From NCBI GenBank assembly GCA_964036295.1, contig OZ038470.1, positions 1-64,000 on the forward strand: a stretch of 64,000 bases of DNA. Reading direction: 5' to 3'. The stretch is from Plumapathes pennacea (taxonomy: Eukaryota; Cnidaria; Anthozoa; Antipatharia; Myriopathidae). Position 1 is the stretch's first letter. Each line of letters starts with the position of its first letter. The notes under the pieces are model-generated. The model did no database searches, was not told the origin of the DNA, and saw nothing but the letters and a program-made list of their open reading frames with translations. The position numbers and the translations under genes were made by a program. Positions 39,101 to 51,460 of this stretch are shown here, piece after piece.

Positions 39101-42100
39101 TGAGTAGCTTGTGCTGTGTAATCTGAAGGCTACACCAACATAAAATGCATAGGAAAGTTCATTATTCGTTTTGTATCTTGTGTATATGTTACGTGTGTCG
39201 GTTGCGATCCCGTTAGAGCTAAATAGAAGGGACATTGGCAAGCGCCGGAGGCTCGAACAGGTTAGGGGCCAGGGAATGGTCCCCCGGGTCTTCTGAAATA
39301 GAATTGTTTTTGCATTTTGAGAGCATGTTTCAGTAGTATTTGCTGCGTATTCTGAAGGCTTCACCAACATAAAATGCATAGAAAAGTTCATCATTCGTCT
39401 TGGATCTTATATATATGTTTTGTGCGGTGATTGCGATCCTGTTAGGGCGGAATAGTAGGGGAAATTGCGAGCTCGGTAGGTTTGCGCAGATTAGCGGGGT
39501 CCGGCCGATTGTCTCCCGCAAAAATGTTTAAGATTTCTGTCTCCTGAGATAGCATTTCCTGCATTTTGATAGCGTGTTCGAGTAGTTTGTGCTGTGTAAT
39601 ATGAAGGCTACACCAACATAAAATTCATAGGAAAGTTCATTATTCGTTTTGTATCTTGTGTATATGTTACGTGTGTCGGTTGCGATCCCGTTAGAGCTAA
39701 AGAGAAGGGACATTGGCAAGCGCCGGAGGCTCGAACAGGTTAGGGGCCAGGGAATGGTCCCCCGGGTCTTCTGAAATAGAATTGTTTTTGCATTTTGAGA
39801 GCATGTTTCAGTAGTATTTGCTGCGTATTCTGAAGGCTTCACCAACATAAAATGCATAGAAAAGTTCATCATTCGTCTTGGATCTTATATATATGTTTTG
39901 TGCGGTGATTGCGATCCTTTTTAGGGCGGAATAGTAGGGGAAATTGCGAGCTCGGTAGGCTTGAGCAGATTAGCGGGTCCGGGCGATTGTCTCCCGCAAA
40001 AATGTTTAAGATTTCTGTCTCCTGAGATAGCATTTCCTGCACTTTGAAAGCGTGTTTAAGTAGCTTGTGCTGTGTAATCTGAAGGCTACACCAACATAAA
40101 ATGCATAGGAAAGTTCATTATTCGTTTTGTATCTTGTGTATATGTTACGTGTGTCGGTTGCGATCCCGTTAGAGCTAAATAGAAGGGACATTGGCCAGCG
40201 CCGGAGGCTCGAACAGGTTAGGGGCCAGGGAATGGTCCCCCGGGTCTTCTGAAATAGAATTGTTTTTGCATTTTGAGAGCATGTTTCAGTAGTATTTGCT
40301 GCGTATTCTGAAGGCTTCACCAACATAAAATGCATAGAAAAGTTCATCATTCGTCTTGGATCTTATATATATGTTTTGTGCGGTGATTGCGATCCTTTTT
40401 AGGGCGGAATAGTAGGGGAAATTGCGAGCTCGGTAGGCTTGAGCAGATTAGCGGGTCCGGGCGATTGTCTCCCGCAAAAATGTTTAAGATTTCTGTCTCC
40501 TGGGATAGCATTTCCTGCACTTTGAAAGCGTGTTTGAGTAGCTTGTGCTGTGTAATCTGAAGGCTACACCAACATAAAATGCATAGGAAAGTTCATTATT
40601 CGTTTTGTATCTTGTGTATATGTTACGTGTGTCGGTTGCGATCCCGTTAGAGCTAAATAGAAGGGACATTGGCCAGCGCCGGAGGCTCGAACAGGTTAGG
40701 GGCCAGGGAATGGTCCCCCGGGTCTTCTGAAATAGAATTGTTTTTGCATTTTGAGAGCATGTTTCAGTAGTATTTGCTGCGTATTCTGAAGGCTTCACCA
40801 ACATAAAATGCATAGAAAAGTTCATCATTCGTCTTGGATCTTATATATATGTTTTGTGCGGTGATTGCGATCCTGTTAGGGCGAAATAGTAGGGGAAATT
40901 GCGAGCTCGGTAGGTTTGCGCACATTAGCGGGGTCCGGCCGATTGTCTCCCGCAAAAATGTTTAAGATTTCTGTCTCCTGAGATAGCATTTCCTGCATTT
41001 TGATAGCGTGTTCGAGTAGTTTGTGCTGTGTAATATGAAGGCTACACCAACATAAAATGCATAGGAAAGTTCATTATTCGTTTTGTATCTTGTGTATATG
41101 TTACGTGTGTCGGTTGCGATCCCGTTAGAGCTAAATAGACGGGACATTGGCAAGCGCCGGAGGCTCGAACAGGTTAGTGGCCAGGGAATGGTCCCCCGGG
41201 TCTTCTGAAATAGAATTGTTTTTGCATTTTGAGAGCATGTTTCAGTAGTATTTGCTGCGTATTCTGAAGGCTTCACCAACATAAAATGCATAGAAAAGTT
41301 CATCATTCGTCTTGGATCTTATATATATGTTTTGTGCGGTGATTGCGATCCTTTTTAGGGCGGAATAGTAGGGGAAATTGCGAGCTCGGTAGGCTTGAGC
41401 AGATTAGCGGGTCCGGGCTATTGTCTCCCGCAAAAATGTTTAAGATTTCTGTCTCCTGAGATAGCATTTCCTGCACTTTGAAAGCGTGTTTGAGTAGCTT
41501 GTGCTGTGTAATCTGAAGGCTACACCAACATAAAATGCATAGGAAAGTTCATTATTCGTTTTGTATCTTGTGTATATGTTACGTGTGTCGGTTGCGATCC
41601 CGTTAGAGCTAAAGAGAAAGGACATTGGCAAGCGCCGGAGGCTCGAACAGGTTAGGGGCCAGGGAATGGTCCCCCGGGTCTTCTGAAATAGAATTGTTTT
41701 TGCATTTTGAGAGCATGTTTCAGTAGTATTTGCTGCGTATTCTGAAGGCTTCACCAACATAAAATGCATAGAAAAGTTCATCATTCGTCTTGGATCTTAT
41801 ATATATGTTTTGTGCGGTGATTGCGATCCTTTTTAGGGCGGAATAGTAGGGGAAATTGCGAGCTCGGTAGGCTTGAGCAGATTAGCGGGTCCGGGCGATT
41901 GTCTCCCGCAAAAATGTTTAAGATTTCTGTCTCCTGAGATAGCATTTCCTGCACTTTGAAAGCGTGTTTGAGTAGCTTGTGCTGTGTAATCTGAAGGCTA
42001 CACCAACATAAAATGCATAGGAAAGTTCATTATTCGTTTTGTATCTTGTGTATATGTTACGTGTGTCGGTTGCGATCCCGTTAGAGCTAAATAGAAGGGA

Positions 42101-45100
42101 CATTGGCCAGCGCCGGAGGCTCGAACAGGTTAGGGGCCAGGGAATGGTCCCCCGGGTCTTCTGAAATAGAATTGTTTTTGCATTTTGAGAGCATGTTTCA
42201 GTAGTATTTGCTGCGTATTCTGAAGGCTTCACCAACATAAAATGCATAGAAAAGTTCATCATTCGTCTTGGATCTTATATATATGTTTTGTGCGGTGATT
42301 GCGATCCTGTTAGGGCGGAATAGTAGGGGAAATTGCGAGCTCGGTAGGTTTGCGCAGATTAGCGGGGTCCGGGCGATTGTCTCCCGCAAAAATGTTTAAG
42401 ATTTCTGTCTCCTGAGATAGCATTTCCTGCACTTTGAAAGCGTGTTTGAGTAGCTTGTGCTGTGTAATCTGAAGGCTACACCAACATAAAATGCATAGGA
42501 AAGTTCATTATTCGTTTTGTATCTTGTGTATATGTTACGTGTGTCGGTTGCTATCCCGTTAGAGCTAAATAGAAGGGACATTGGCCAGCGCCGGAGGCTC
42601 GAACAGGTTAGGGGCCAGGGAATGGTCCCCCGGGTCTTCTGAAATAGAAATGTTTTTGCATTTTGAGAGCATGTTTCAGTAGTATTTGCTGCGTATTCTG
42701 AAGGCTTCACCAACATAAAATGCATAGAAAAGTTCATCATTCGTCTTGGATCTTATATATATGTTTTGTGCGGTGATTGCGATCCTGTTAGGGCGGAATA
42801 GTAGGGGAAATTGCGAGCTCGGTAGGTTTCCGCAGATTTGCGGGGTCCGGGCGATTGTCTCCCGCAAAAATGTTTAAGATTTCTGTCTCCTGAGATAGCA
42901 TTTCCTGCATTTTGATAGCGTGTTCGAGTAGTTTGTGCTGTGTAATCTGAAGGCTACACCAACATAAAATGCATAGGAAAGTTCATTATTCGTTTTGTAT
43001 CTTGTGTATATGTTACGTGTGGAGGTTGCGATCCCGTTAGAGCTAAAGAGAAGGGACATTGGCAAGCGCCGGAGGCTCGAACAGGTTAGGGGCCAGGGAA
43101 TGGTCCCCCGGGTCTTCTGAAATAGAATTGTTTTTGCATTTTGAGAGCATGTTTCAGTAGTATTTCCTGCGTATTCTGAAGGCTTCACCAACATAAAATG
43201 CATAGAAAAGTTCATCATTCGTCTTGGATCTTATATATATGTTTTGTGCGGTGATTGCGATCTTGTTAGGGCGGAATAGTAGGGGAAATTGCGAGCTCGG
43301 TAGGCTTGAGCAGATTAGCGGGGTCCGGGCGATTGTCTCCCGCAAAAATGTTTAAGATTTCTGTCTCCTGAGATAGCATTTCCTGCATTTTGAAAGCGTG
43401 TTTGAGTAGCTTGTGCTGTGTAATCTGAAGGCTACACCAACATAAAATGCATAGGAAAGTTCATTATTCGTTTTGTATCTTGTGTATATGTTACGTGTGT
43501 CGGTTGCGATCCCGTTAGAGCTAAATAGAAGGGACATTGGCCAGCGCCGGAGGCTCGAACAGGTTAGGGGCCAGGGAATGGTCCCCCGGGTCTTCTGAAA
43601 TAGAATTGTTTTTGCATTTTGAGAGCATGTTTCAGTAGTATTTGCTGCGTATTCTGAAGGCTTCACCAACATAAAGTGCATAGAAAAGTTCATCATTCGT
43701 CTTGGATCTTATATATATGTTTTGTGCGGTGATTGCGATCCTGTTAGGGCGGAGTAGTAGGGGAAATTGCGAGCTCGGTAGGCTTGAGCAGATTAGCGGG
43801 GTCCGGGCGATTGTCTCCCGCAAAAATGTTTAAGATTTCTGTCTCCTGAGATAGCATTTCCTGCATTTTGATAGCGTGTTCGAGTAGTTTGTGCTGTGTA
43901 ATATGAAGGCTACACCAACATAAAATGCATAGGAAAGTTCATTATTCGTTTTGTATCTTGTGTATATGTTACGTGTGGAGGTTGCGATCCCGTTAGAGCT
44001 AAAGAGAAGGGACATTGGCAAGCGCCGGAGGCTCGAACAGGTTAGGGGCCAGGGAATGGTCCCCCGGGTCTTCTGAAATAGAATTGTTTTTGCATTTTGA
44101 GAGCATGTTTCAGTAGTACTTGCTGCGTATTCTGAAGGCTTCACCAACATAAAATGCATAGAAAAGTTCATCATTCGTCTTGAATCTTATATATATGTTT
44201 TGTGCGGTGATTGCGATCTTGTTAGGGCGGAATAGTAGGGGAAATTGCGAGCTCGGTAGGCTTGAGCAGATTAGCGGGGTCCGGGCGATTGTCTCCCGCA
44301 AAAATGTTTAAGATTTCTGTCTCCTGAGATAGCATTTCCTGCATTTTGAAAGCGTGTTTGAGTAGCTTGTGCTGTGTAATCTGAAGGCTACACCAACATA
44401 AAATGCATAGGAAAGTTCATTATTCGTTTTGTATCTTGTGTATATGTTACGTGTGTCGGTTGCGATCCCGTTAGAGCTGAATAGAAGGGACATTGGCCAG
44501 CGCCGGAGGCTCGAACAGGTTAGGGGCCAGGGAATGGTCCCCCGGGTCTTCTGAAATAGAATTGTTTTTGCATTTTGAGAGCATGTTTCAGTAGTATTTG
44601 CTGCGTATTCTGAAGGCTTCACCAACATAAAATGCATAGAAAAGTTCATCATTCGTCTTGGATCTTATATATATGTTTTGTGCGGTGATTGCGATCCTTT
44701 TTAGGGCGGAATAGTAGGGGAAATTGCGAGCTCGGTAGGCTTGAGCAGATTAGCGGGTCCGGGCGATTGTCTCCCGCAAAAATGTTTAAGATTTCTGTCT
44801 CCTGAGATAGCATTTCCTGCACTTTGAAAGCGTGTTTGAGTAGCTTGTGCTGTGTAATCTGAAGGCTACACCAACATAAAATGCATAGGAAAGTTCATTA
44901 TTCGTTTTGTATCTTGTGTATATGTTACGTGTGTCGGTTGCGATCCCGTTAGAGCTAAATAGAAGGGACATTGGCAAGCGCCGGAGGCTCGAACAGGTTA
45001 GGGGCCAGGGAATGGTCCCCCGGGTCTTCTGAAATAGAATTGTTTTTGCATTTTGAGAGCATGTTTCAGTAGTATTTGCTGCGTATTCTGAAGGCTTCAC

Positions 45101-46139
45101 CAACATAAAATGCATAGAAAAGTTCATCATTCGTCTTGGATCTTATATATATGTTTTGTGCGGTGATTGCGATCCTTTTTAGGGCGGAATAGTAGGGGAA
45201 ATTGCGAGCTCGGTAGGCTTGAGCAGATTAGCGGGTCCGGGCGATTGTCTCCCGCAAAAATGTTTAAGATTTCTGTCTCCTGAGATAGCATTTCCTGCAC
45301 TTTGAAAGCGTGTTTGAGTAGCTTGTGCTGTGTAATCTGAAGGCTACACCAACATAAAATGCATAGGAAAGTTCATTATTCGTTTTGTATCTTGTGTATA
45401 TGTTACGTGTGTCGGTTGCGATCCCGTTAGAGCTGAATAGAAGGGACATTGGCCAGCGCCGGAGGCTCGAACAGGTTAGGGGCCAGGAAATGGTCCCCCG
45501 GGTCTTCTGAAATAGAATTGTTTTTGCATTTTGAGAGCATGTTTCAGTAGTATTTGCTGCGTATTCTGAAGGCTTCACCAACATAAAGTGCATAGAAAAG
45601 TTCATCATTCGTCTTGGATCTTATATATATGTTTTGTGCGGTGATTGCGATCCTTTTTAGGGCGGAATAGTAGGGGAAATTGCGAGCTCGGTAGGCTTGA
45701 GCAGATTAGCGGGTCCGGGCGATTGTCTCCCGCAAAAATGTTTAAGATTTCTGTCTCCTGAGATAGCATTTCCTGCACTTTGAAAGCGTGTTTGAGTAGC
45801 TTGTGCTGTGTAATCTGAAGGCTACACCAACATAAAATGCATAGGAAAGTTCATTATTCGTTTTGTATCTTGTGTATATGTTACGTGTGTCGGTTGCGAT
45901 CCCGTTAGAGCTAAAAAGAAGGGACATTGGCAAGCGCCGGAGGCTCGAACAGGTTAGGGGCCAGGGAATGGTCCCCCGGGTCTTCTGAAGTAGAATTGTT
46001 TTTGCATTTTGAGAGCATGTTTCAGTAGTATTTGCTGTGTATTCTGAAGGCTTCACCAACATAAAATGCATAGAAAAGTTCATCATTCGTTTTGTATCTT
46101 GTGTATATATTACGTGTGGTGGGTGCGATCTCGTTAGAG
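24185..46139. repeat. 478-bp satellite array, 46 units, dimeric
   Basis: Units repeat every 477-478 bp from 24234 to 45742 by the start of the motif following gcaaaaatgtttaag. Each unit is a dimer: half A (gatttctgtctcctgag ... ggtccccc) and half B (gggtcttctgaaatag ... gtctcccgcaaa) are about 237 and 241 bp, and share gcattttga, tgctgtgta/tgctgcgta, gaaggct(t/a)caccaacataaaatgcatag, attcgt(t/c)tt and gtgattgcgatcc. Central units are extremely similar; the first unit and the last two are most diverged. Each unit carries a 114-codon minus-strand open frame and often a 63-codon one over half B. I treat these as by-products of homogenisation, because the differences between units usually change amino acids and 478 is not a multiple of 3. 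Confidence 0.97.
31402..37137. repeat. Six-unit higher-order repeat (2868 bp), two tandem copies
   Basis: Units starting at 31402, 31880, 32358, 32836, 33314 and 33792 carry a series of private variants that recurs in the same order at 34270, 34748, 35226, 35704, 36182 and 36660. For example, ttaaaggcc replaces ttaggggcc at 32571 and at 35439, 2868 bp apart. Agreement is lost in half B of the sixth unit. Confidence 0.85.
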
Positions 46140-46915
46140 CTAAATAGAAGGGAGTTTTGAGATTGCCTCACACTTGAGCAGCCTAGGGTGGTCCGGGGGA
46201 TGGTTCCCCGGTAAAATGTTTAAGATTTCTGTTTTCTGATATAGCATTTCCTGCATTTTGAGAGCGTGTGTCACAGTATGTGCTGTGTAATCTCAAGGCT
46301 ATACCAACTTAAAATGCATAGTAAAGTTTGACATTCGTTTTGTATTTTGTATGTGTTTTGTGCAGTGATTGAGACCCTGTAAGAGCAAAATAGTAGGGAG
46401 ATTTTCGAGCGCCGGAGGCTCGAGCAGCTTAGGGAGGTCTGGCGGGAAAATTTTAAAATTTTAATTTTCCAAGATAGGGTTTTTGCATTTTAAAGCGTGT
46501 ATCAGTAATATATATTGTGTAATCTTAAGGTTTCACCAACATAAAATGCATAGAAAAGTTCGTTATTCGTGTTGTATTTTATATATAGGTTTTGTGTGAT
46601 TACCATACTGTTAGAGCAGAATAGTAGGGAGATTTGTGAGCTCTGCAGGCTCAAAGACATTGGGGTATCTGGGGGATGGTCCCCCGCGAAAATTTTTAAG
46701 ATTTGTGTCTCCTGAGATAGCTTTTCCTGCAGTTTGATAGCGTGTTTCAGTAGTATGTACTGTGTAATCTGCAGGCTTCACCAACATAAAATGTATAGAA
46801 TTTAAGCGCAATACTGGTTTTGTATTTTAAATTTAAGTTTGGTGCGGTGATTGCGATCCCGTTAGAGCAGACTAGTATGGAGATTTGCGAGCGCCGGAGG
46901 CTCGAACAGCTTAGG
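46140..46915. repeat. Decayed satellite monomers at array edge
   Basis: About three further monomers with the same block order (ctcgagcagcttaggg, gcattttaaagcgtgt, tttcaccaacataaaatgca, ttgcgatcccgttagagc) but many substitutions and deletions, and without the strict A/B alternation. This is the usual picture of an array edge no longer reached by unequal exchange. Confidence 0.9.
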
Positions 46916-47590
46916 TGAAGCTTTAGACTCACTTGAAAGTTTCAGGGTCTGTTTTTGTATGATAGGGAAATGTGCTGATGTGGAAGTATTGATTATATCG
47001 AAGTCCATCTGGAAGTTACAAGACTTTAAACCTCGCACAAGAAACAGTCATTTCCGGTCAAGTTGAGACAATAATTAAATTTTTTTGTCCGTATTAAAAA
47101 CGATGTATAGTCTCGGCGAAGCTTTAGAATCGCATGAAAGTTTCAGGGATTGTTTCTGTATGTTTGGAAAACATACTGATGTGGAACTATTGATTATATT
47201 TGACTCGATCTGCAAGTAAAAAGACTTTAAACTTCGCATAACGAACAATCATTTCCGGTCAAGTTTAGCGGGAAATGTATGTTTTGGTTCTAATTAAAAA
47301 CGATGTATAGTGTTGGCGAAGCTTTACAATCGCATGAAAGTTTCAGGGACTGTTTCTGTATATTTAGGAAATGTGCTGGTGTTGAACTATTTATTATATC
47401 TAAGTGGATCTGCAAGTACCAAGACTTTAAACTTTGCATAACAAACAATCATTTGCGGGCAAGTTAATTTAATTTTTTTTTTATCCGTATTAAAAACGAT
47501 GTATAGTGTCGGTGAAGCTTCAGAGTCGCATGAGAGTTTCAGGGACTGTTTCTGTATGCCTGGGAAATGCCGTTAACATTTTTTTTGGCT
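46914..47590. repeat. ~200-bp tandem repeat, 3.3 copies
   Basis: gg(t/c)gaagcttta starts at 46914, 47115, 47315 and 47511 (periods 201, 200, 196). Shared blocks are gaaagtttcaggg, gactttaaac, caatcatttccgg and taaaaacgatgtatag. The sequence is unrelated to the 478-bp satellite it abuts. The fourth copy breaks off near 47575. Confidence 0.9.
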
Positions 47591-47929
47591 CTCTAAAATT
47601 TCATTTCATGCCTTCTAGAGAGAACTACAGCACTTACAGTGAACAGGATTGTACACAAAAATATGTCATCCTCCCCACACTCCTGCCATAACTTTGGTGG
47701 CCCTCCCATTTTGGGTTACATAAAAGGAAGTCACCCTCCTCTCTTTGCACCAGCCCTCCCCTCTCCCCTTCAAATATATGGTCAGTCTCTTATTAGCTAG
47801 GTTATGCACAAACTAAAGTCCTTGTAGCTTAGATAAGATTGATCAGCTTTAATTTTTCTCCTTGTGTGTCACCAGAAATATATCATATTTTGCAGCTATT
47901 GGCCATATTTGAGTCTCCACTTGGTACCA
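47591..47929. other. Intergenic stretch without a feature
   Basis: Pyrimidine-rich in the middle (ccctcccc tracts, 47690-47770). No gene or repeat copy was recognised. Confidence 0.5.
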
Positions 47930-48042
47930 GTCACCGCCGTTGTTTGACCACGTGACCTAATTCGAAGGAATGATGGCGGATTGAGAGGGTGTTAGGTTGA
48001 TTGGTTGATTGTCAAGGTTTTAACAGAATACTTTGGTGTAAG
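47930..48042 (+). promoter_or_regulatory. Putative SNX17 promoter with E-box
   Basis: Just upstream of the SNX17 start codon lie an E-box (ccacgtgac, 47948-47956) and gaatgatggcgga (about 47969), a YY1-like element often seen near TATA-less start sites, inside a small CpG-containing patch. The E-box resembles a TFEB/CLEAR-type site, which would suit an endosomal sorting gene, but that is inference. Confidence 0.5.
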
Positions 48043-48685
48043 ATGCATTTCTCCATACCTGATACAGTTGACCTCAAGGACCAGGATGGATCGAGTTATT
48101 TGGTGGGTATTTTTAAGCAAATTCTCCATGGATGAAGTGAACATAGATGCATACTTCTTTTTTTGAATCTCGGCAGGCCAAAGATTGGATTAGAATCATA
48201 TGAGATTTATCATCTAGCCCGCAGTTATCAGTAAATTCATGAATTCTAACTGTTGTACGAGTTTGTGTGATGTAAGTTATTGCGTGTACGTGTATGTATG
48301 CACAGTGAAACCGCATCAGTTCGATATCAGATCGAGCAATGTAAATATAGTAACTATCCAAATCATATTTTATTTCCAAGTACAATCTGCTTAATATCTT
48401 GTGGCGAAACAGTTTCGTCAGTCACTTTTAGACTAACCTTCTCTTTGATGTCGAGCGAGACGTGTTGACATAAAGATGCAAATTACTTGATAATTTGACA
48501 ATAGAAAATGCACCGATCACCTCCATCGCTTCCTGTCGCACATGTATAGAAGTATTTGAAGCATATTGACCTTGATGGCAGTTATTTTACTGCACTGAAA
48601 ATATCCTTCATCAGTTGGTGTAATATATGTTATGTTGGTTATCCAGTTAACAGTATACAAGACAGTAAAAAAAAAAAAAAAGACT

Positions 48686-48803
48686 AATTGACCCCTACAC
48701 GGTATTGAATGCATGATCGGTGATTACAAAGAAACATGGCAACGATGTGTGTTTATTTGCCCTATTACTCATCATGCATTCAATACTGTGCAGGGGTCTA
48801 TTG
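48686..48803. repeat. Small inverted repeat in SNX17 intron 1
   Basis: gacccctacacggtattgaa and the reverse-complement match ttcaatactgtgcaggggtc form ~30-bp arms about 58 bp apart. Possibly a small foldback element. It contributes nothing to coding. Confidence 0.65.
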
Positions 48804-51099
48804 CTTCCTTCTGGCAAAAAAACTTACGTAAGCTAAGATGTTCTATACATTTGGAGCAGTGTCTGGTACATTAATTGGTGTCATTGTCAGTAATACAGCA
48901 GATACTGTACTTGATGGGTGAGTTGGTATATTACTATCTCGCTACTAATCATGAGTGTTCCTGGGTTTTGTCTACAGGCGTACAATGTGCACATCAATGG
49001 TTCATTTCACAGTGCCATAAGATACTCAGAGCTCTACCAGTTTCATGAGCAGGTAAAGATATTTAGGAAGAACCTAAATTATATGTTTTGCATGCATATA
49101 GTAATATTACTATATCACAATGTTTGACTTAAAAAATACCTTGTTTGAACCTTTTTATAATTGAAAGTCTGTACAAACTTTGTAGTAGACACAGCTCTCA
49201 TTGTATCCTGAAGATGAACAGAGGCTTGTTCTTTTAATGACAACAGATGTTTGTTTATGAATACTCAGAAATCTAACTGAATTATCTTTACTAAGTGATA
49301 CAGTATTTGTTAGTATAATGTATTAAACTATATTACTTAACAAGGAAATGAAAGCACAAGAAAACTTTGTCACTAATTTTTCTCTTTGTATAACACAATA
49401 TTTCACAGCTGAAAAGAGAATATGGAGCAAGGATCACAGCAAAGTTTCCACCGAGACGTCTTTTGTCCTTAACAGTTCCTCAGATAGAGGAAAGAAGAGA
49501 ACAGTTAGAAAAATACCTGCAGATTGTTTGCCAGGATTCTGAAGTGGTCAGCAGTTCAGTCTTCAATATTGCTTTCTACTGAATTGCCAAAAGGTTTGTG
49601 GAACTTTGTTCTGTACAGCCATGGAAGCAGCTGGGTTGTCCTGGTATGAGAGCAGGACAATAATATATAAATGAGTATGTGCCACATAATAAGAAAGTAA
49701 TATAAAATGTGATTGAATTTCCCAATGTTCTACTGAAGTATTGTTACTTTACATTTGAAATTAAGTGGTGAGGATGATTATTTTAGCCATTGTAATAATT
49801 CATGTTGTGCACGAGTAAGACTTTCATTGTATCTTTTCTCCCTCTTTCTCCTCAGCAAACTCTGAAAGTGCAGACAGAGAATGTTGATCTGGATATATAT
49901 CTGGTGAATGGGCAGAAGATAAGCCTTAAAGTCCAGTCAACTGACAAAACGGACGATGTATTGGAGGTACAAGTCCTTACAGTCAAGTGTGTGTATAATA
50001 TTGGTATAAGTACTAATTACAGTGCTGTACATGATGTATTATTGGCCATTTTATTTATAGACAATAGGGAGTTTAGGGGCTTCAGTTGAATTTGCATTTG
50101 GTGATCATTGTACTTATTAGTACAGTACAAGACAGTGACAAAAGTACTGAGCATTGACCTCACGCAAACCTTGTATTTGCACTGACGGGACCTGATTGTT
50201 GTTCAAAGAGCAGATATACCTATATACCTATCTTATATGTGACATAATTATCCACTGGATTTTGGATAGGTGACTTTATCTGCTGAATAAGTGTTATTCA
50301 CTTTTTGAACGACTGGGCTCTGAAGTATTTGGCCAAATTGTTCAATGCAAGATTAAGCTAACTCAGAATTTACAACATTCCTTTTCTCAGTGAGAAAGTT
50401 TATACCTAACCCAGGATTAGCCTAGTCATGCTTTGAACAACCAGGACCTGTATTTCTTCTACAGGCTGCAATGGCTGAAATCAAACTGAATGAAGATCTA
50501 GTGCACTACTTTGGATTGTACTTGATCAGAAGAGAAGAAGATGGTGATGCATCAAGTAAGTTGAATACTGGCATGATTCAAGCAGCCCAACCATACCACC
50601 TGTTTTAATGATTTGTTTGTTACAGTCGTCAGAAAAATTCAAGAGTTTGAGGCTCCATATCTAACACTGAAACTGACAGAGGGAAAGCATAGAATTGCTG
50701 TGAGGAAATTGTAAGTAAAAGTGATCATTGCAAGATAAAGGTCGCAGTGCTAAATGTGAGTGTAGTGTCTTGGTTTGGGTGTAATTATTTTCTTTTAAAT
50801 AGAGGTAAACTTATTTATTAAGTAGTAACAGCTACTCTTAATTTTTTTAGCTTTTGGGATGTCAAACTTGAAGAAAAAATTATCCAAGACAGAATTGGAA
50901 TGAATTTGTTGTATGTCCAGGTGAGTATAAGATGTTTCTTCTGAGTGCAATATTTAAAGGAACTCAGAGAGCAGCTCTAGTACATGTAGGCATTTAATAT
51001 GTATTATTATTATAATAATTATAAGAGCCAATACTATTTTGCACATTCAGGGTGCCCATGTTACATGACTTTAACTTACAAATTTTGGTGTACAGTAGA

Positions 51100-51460
51100 G
51101 CTACTACAACTACGTTATTTTGATTATTATTAACTCCTCTCAATCTAGTTTTTAAAGAGGGGGGTGGGGATGGGTTCTGGCTACTATGTTTATTGACTGC
51201 ACACTGTCCAAGTCCCAGTTGAGGGGGGAGGGGGGGGGGGGGGGTGGGAGGGGTGACAGAGGTCATATATTTAAACCTGAAAAAGGACCAATGGCCCAGA
51301 ACTTTCTAACTGAGTAACATTCTCATGATGAATGATCTCTCATGAAAAAAATATTCATTTGCATTGTAGTATAAAGTGGAAAAGGAAATTGTAACAATAT
51401 TATTGTTCGACAATTTTCAAACCCAAAAAAGGCTGTCACACCTCCCTGTCTGGTGTACTA
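51100..51460. repeat. Dispersed G-tract repeat, copy 1 (SNX17 intron 7)
   Basis: attattattaactcctctcaatctag ... ggggatgggttctggctact ... long G run ... acctgaaaaaggaccaatgg ... aaaaaaggctgtcacacctc. The same series recurs at 54955-55365 in the same orientation. Short imperfect poly-G (51226-51244). Class unknown. Confidence 0.8.

Noticed and set aside
24234-46086. Dozens of 114- and 63-codon minus-strand open frames as a gene family
   Set aside because: They follow the satellite period exactly, lack any promoter or family signature, and differ mainly by amino-acid-changing substitutions; repeat homogenisation explains them.
24185-46139. CENP-B box (ttcg....a..cggg) in the satellite
   Set aside because: Neither strand of the unit shows the required spacing; attcgttttgtatcttg and ggctcgaac only share fragments.
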